Assembly (NCBI GenBank): GCA_030606585.1
Contig: JAUWGD010000094.1
Coordinates: 1 to 6,611, forward strand
Length of the DNA: 6,611 nucleotides
Direction of reading: 5' to 3'
From: Dehalococcoidales bacterium
Lineage (GTDB): Bacteria; Chloroflexota; Dehalococcoidia; Dehalococcoidales; RBG-16-60-22
The position numbers were made by a program, and so were the translations under genes. Of the stretch, positions 5,147-6,611 are shown piece after piece. Each line of letters opens with the position of its first letter. Position 1 is the first letter of the stretch. The notes under the pieces are model-generated. The model was not told where the DNA came from, made no database searches, and worked only from the letters and a program-made list of their open reading frames with translations.

Positions 5147-5710
5147 TTGAAAGCTATAGGAATTGTCGGCAGCCCCCGGAAAGGGGGAAACACGGAGATA
5201 TTAACCGCCCACTGCCTGAAGGCTATCGCCGAGGAGGGGCTTGAGACAGACCTGGCGCCGCTGGCTGGCCTCGATATTAAGGGGTGTAACGACTGTAAGT
5301 ACTGCTTTGAAAACGACGGTTGTAATATCGAGGACGACCTGCAGCCCATCTTCGCCAGGATGATGGAGGCGGATGCTATCATCGTGTCTTCACCGGTGTA
5401 TTATAGCTCATCCACTTCGCTGGTGAAGGGTTTCTTGGAGAGGGCGGGATACATGGCACGCCGTACGCGTGGTTTCTCGGGTAAAGTCGGCGGCCCGCTG
5501 GTGGTTGCCCGCCGTGGCGGGCAGGACTTCACCTTTGCCGAGCTTCTTTTCTGGTTCCACATCAATCAGATAATCAATCCTGGCTCTACTTACTGGAACA
5601 TGGCCTTCGGGCGTGAGAAGGGCGAGGTCAACCAGGATGAAGAGGGCCTGAATACCGCCTGGAACTTCGGTAAGAACGTCGCCAACCTGTTGAAGAAGCT
5701 TAAGGCTTGA
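5147..5710 (+). CDS. Iron-sulfur flavoprotein-type NAD(P)H-dependent FMN oxidoreductase
   Basis: A 187-residue flavodoxin-like protein of the NADPH-dependent FMN reductase family. The N terminus MKAIGIVGSPRKGGNT is a beta strand leading to the FMN-phosphate loop (S9-T16). A compact cysteine cluster follows: C47, C50, C53 and C59, spaced CX2CX2CX5C. This fits the 4Fe-4S motif of iron-sulfur flavoproteins (CX2CX2CX4-7C). SSPVYYSSSTSLVKGFLERAG (80-100) is the usual flavin-contact and dimer segment. Such proteins are cytoplasmic electron carriers or reductases; the partner and substrate cannot be told from sequence. It starts 16 nt after nadD with a perfect Shine-Dalgarno and is probably the last gene of the obg-nadD operon. 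No membrane segment or signal peptide is seen. A plain flavin reductase without a bound cluster is an alternative if the cysteines only bind another metal. Confidence 0.85.
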   Translation: MKAIGIVGSPRKGGNTEILTAHCLKAIAEEGLETDLAPLAGLDIKGCNDCKYCFENDGCNIEDDLQPIFARMMEADAIIVSSPVYYSSSTSLVKGFLERAGYMARRTRGFSGKVGGPLVVARRGGQDFTFAELLFWFHINQIINPGSTYWNMAFGREKGEVNQDEEGLNTAWNFGKNVANLLKKLKA

Positions 5711-5717
5711 GCGCGGC

Positions 5718-5747
5718 TGGTCATCCCCCGAATCTTTAGGCTATAAT
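5718..5747 (+). promoter_or_regulatory. Candidate promoter of the MaoC pair
   Basis: TGGTCA (5718-5723, 4/6), an 18-base spacer, then a perfect TATAAT (5742-5747), followed by a GGAGG (5765-5769) and the TTG start at 5778. It suggests that the dehydratase genes form their own transcription unit separate from obg-nadD. Confidence 0.5.
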
Positions 5748-5764
5748 ACGGAGCAGATATTCGC

Positions 5765-5769
5765 GGAGG
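5765..5769 (+). promoter_or_regulatory. Shine-Dalgarno of the first MaoC gene
   Basis: GGAGG, eight bases before TTG 5778. It supports a TTG start giving the N terminus MNDEPVISEE. Confidence 0.65.
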
Positions 5770-5777
5770 CAATCCCA

Positions 5778-6203
5778 TTGAACGATGAACCCGTAATCAG
5801 TGAAGAACTGCAGAACATGCTCAACGTCGACTTCGGCCCCGAGGTCTACGAAATCGAACGTGGCATGGTAAGGAAGTTCGCCGAGGCTGTCGACGACACC
5901 AACCCCGCCTGGCAGGATGCGGCTCCCCCCACCTTCGCCGCCGCCCTCGTACCCACCGGGCTTTTACACAGGCTTTTTAACGCCAGGACCTCGCTTACCC
6001 GCCTCCTCAACGGCGCCAGCGAGCTGGAATATTTACAGCCTATCAATGTGGGTGATGTGATTTCCGTGACCGGCAGGCTTACCCGGCTGCGCCAGGTGGA
6101 GGGCAAGGAAGGCCCCACGCTCTTCATGTTCACGGAAGTCACCTATAACAACCAGCGGGGCGAGGTGGCGGTGAAGGGGAAGAATACCTACATCAAGCAC
6201 TAG
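5778..6203 (+). CDS. MaoC-like hot-dog dehydratase, N-terminal-type (non-catalytic) subunit
   Basis: A 141-residue single hot-dog protein resembling the MaoC N-terminal domain family (FAS1 dehydratase-region type, HadA-like). The central-helix motif is RKFAEAVDDTNPAW (32-45). In active R-hydratases this stretch reads D-x-N-P-x-H; here D40, N42 and P43 are kept but the catalytic His is Trp45, so this chain is probably the substrate-binding, non-catalytic half. GASELEYLQPINVGDVISVTG (79-99) is the typical beta segment with the PxxxGD turn. The next gene, ten bases on, encodes a half with the catalytic residues, as in the mycobacterial HadA-HadB arrangement. The likely reaction is dehydration of a 3-hydroxyacyl-ACP or -CoA; the substrate is not deducible. 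TTG start with GGAGG eight bases upstream. Confidence 0.85.
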   Translation: MNDEPVISEELQNMLNVDFGPEVYEIERGMVRKFAEAVDDTNPAWQDAAPPTFAAALVPTGLLHRLFNARTSLTRLLNGASELEYLQPINVGDVISVTGRLTRLRQVEGKEGPTLFMFTEVTYNNQRGEVAVKGKNTYIKH

Positions 6204-6213
6204 CGGGAGAGAG

Positions 6214-6611
6214 ATGGCCGAACAGGTTTTCTACGAAGATATCGAGGCGGGCAGCGAGCTTCCGGCGCTGGTGAAATACCCCACGACCATGCAGCTGGTG
6301 AAATACGCCGGCGCCTCGGGTGATTATTACCAGATACATTACGATAAAGATTTCGCCATCGCTAACGGACTGCCCGGCGTTATCGTCCACGGCTGGCTGG
6401 CGCTCTCTTTCCTCGGGCAGATGCTTACCGACTGGCTCGGTGAGGGGGGCACGCTGGTTAAGCTGAACGGCAGCTACCGTGGTATGAACCTCGTCCACGA
6501 AGACATTATCTGCAACGGCAAGGTGACCAAGAAATACGTCGAGGATAGTAAAAATTACGCCCGGGTGGAAATCTGGGCGGAGAATCCGCAGGGCGAAAAA
6601 ACGGTCACCGG
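6214..6611 (+). CDS. MaoC-like dehydratase, catalytic-type subunit (cut by window end)
   Basis: The open frame from ATG 6214 runs off the window, giving 132 full codons. The hydratase signature is YAGASGDYYQIHYD (31-44), where D37 and H42 are the expected catalytic pair (compare Asp36 and His41 of mycobacterial HadB). Two residues in between, usually N-P, are Y39-Q40. GVIVHGWLALSFLGQML (55-71) is the second conserved stretch, with H59. Most single-domain MaoC subunits have about 140-150 residues, so little is missing. GGGAGAG (6205-6211) lies two bases before the ATG, with its GGGAG core four bases away. The gene starts ten bases after its partner's stop, and the pair probably forms a heterodimer with one active site. 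Whether it acts on fatty-acyl or other thioesters is unknown. Confidence 0.88.
   Translation, partial: MAEQVFYEDIEAGSELPALVKYPTTMQLVKYAGASGDYYQIHYDKDFAIANGLPGVIVHGWLALSFLGQMLTDWLGEGGTLVKLNGSYRGMNLVHEDIICNGKVTKKYVEDSKNYARVEIWAENPQGEKTVT

Noticed and set aside
5729..5763. CGAAT...ATTCG inverted repeat around the -10 of the MaoC promoter
   Set aside because: Five-base arms 25 bases apart occur easily by chance.
6193..6498. Minus-strand 101-aa ORF opposite the second MaoC gene
   Set aside because: Shadow of the plus-strand frame, which carries the clear hydratase motif.

Overview
This window is bacterial chromosome with eight protein genes and no RNA genes, insertion sequences or CRISPR that I can see. 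On the minus strand lie mazG (5' part only) and fmt. On the plus strand lie dnaA, obg, nadD, an iron-sulfur-flavoprotein-type gene, and two MaoC/hot-dog dehydratase half genes, the second cut by the window end. DnaA, Fmt and an Obg with a C-terminal OCT domain indicate a bacterium. Genes are roughly 50-60% GC, with very frequent TTG starts (five of eight genes). The gene mix and protein style suggest Chloroflexota, possibly Dehalococcoidia-like, but that is a guess from family resemblance and not proven here.

Layout. 1-1252 (minus): fmt, then mazG with its own strong-looking promoter in the 70-nt gap. 1253-1569: divergent control region between fmt and dnaA, holding a good fmt promoter, a tandem pair of 8-bp palindromes spaced 10 bp, a perfect 8-bp inverted repeat, an 8-bp direct repeat spaced 21 bp, and a weak dnaA promoter. 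1570-2970: dnaA. 2971-3263: a 293-nt non-coding gap, about 72% A+T over 3001-3240, with phased 12-bp repeats and one good DnaA-box match. 3264-5710: obg-nadD-flavoprotein, tightly spaced and probably one operon. 5711-5777: short gap with a promoter. 5778-6611: the MaoC pair.

The most interesting point is the gap after dnaA. G/C strand bias flips across it: the plus strand is C-rich in fmt and dnaA and strongly G-rich in obg. With the A+T richness, the DnaA-box match, the helically phased repeats and the adjacent dnaA, this makes the gap a good candidate for the chromosomal replication origin (oriC). DnaA itself departs from the consensus at its DNA-recognition helix (RDAASV where RDHTTV or RDHSTV is usual), so origin recognition may be non-standard here. 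dnaN does not follow dnaA; obg does.

How the genes fit together: dnaA starts replication; fmt makes initiator formyl-Met-tRNA; mazG removes non-canonical NTPs; obg is a ribosome-assembly GTPase; nadD makes the NAD precursor NaAD; the flavoprotein is probably a redox carrier; the MaoC pair probably forms one heterodimeric 3-hydroxyacyl (or similar thioester) dehydratase.
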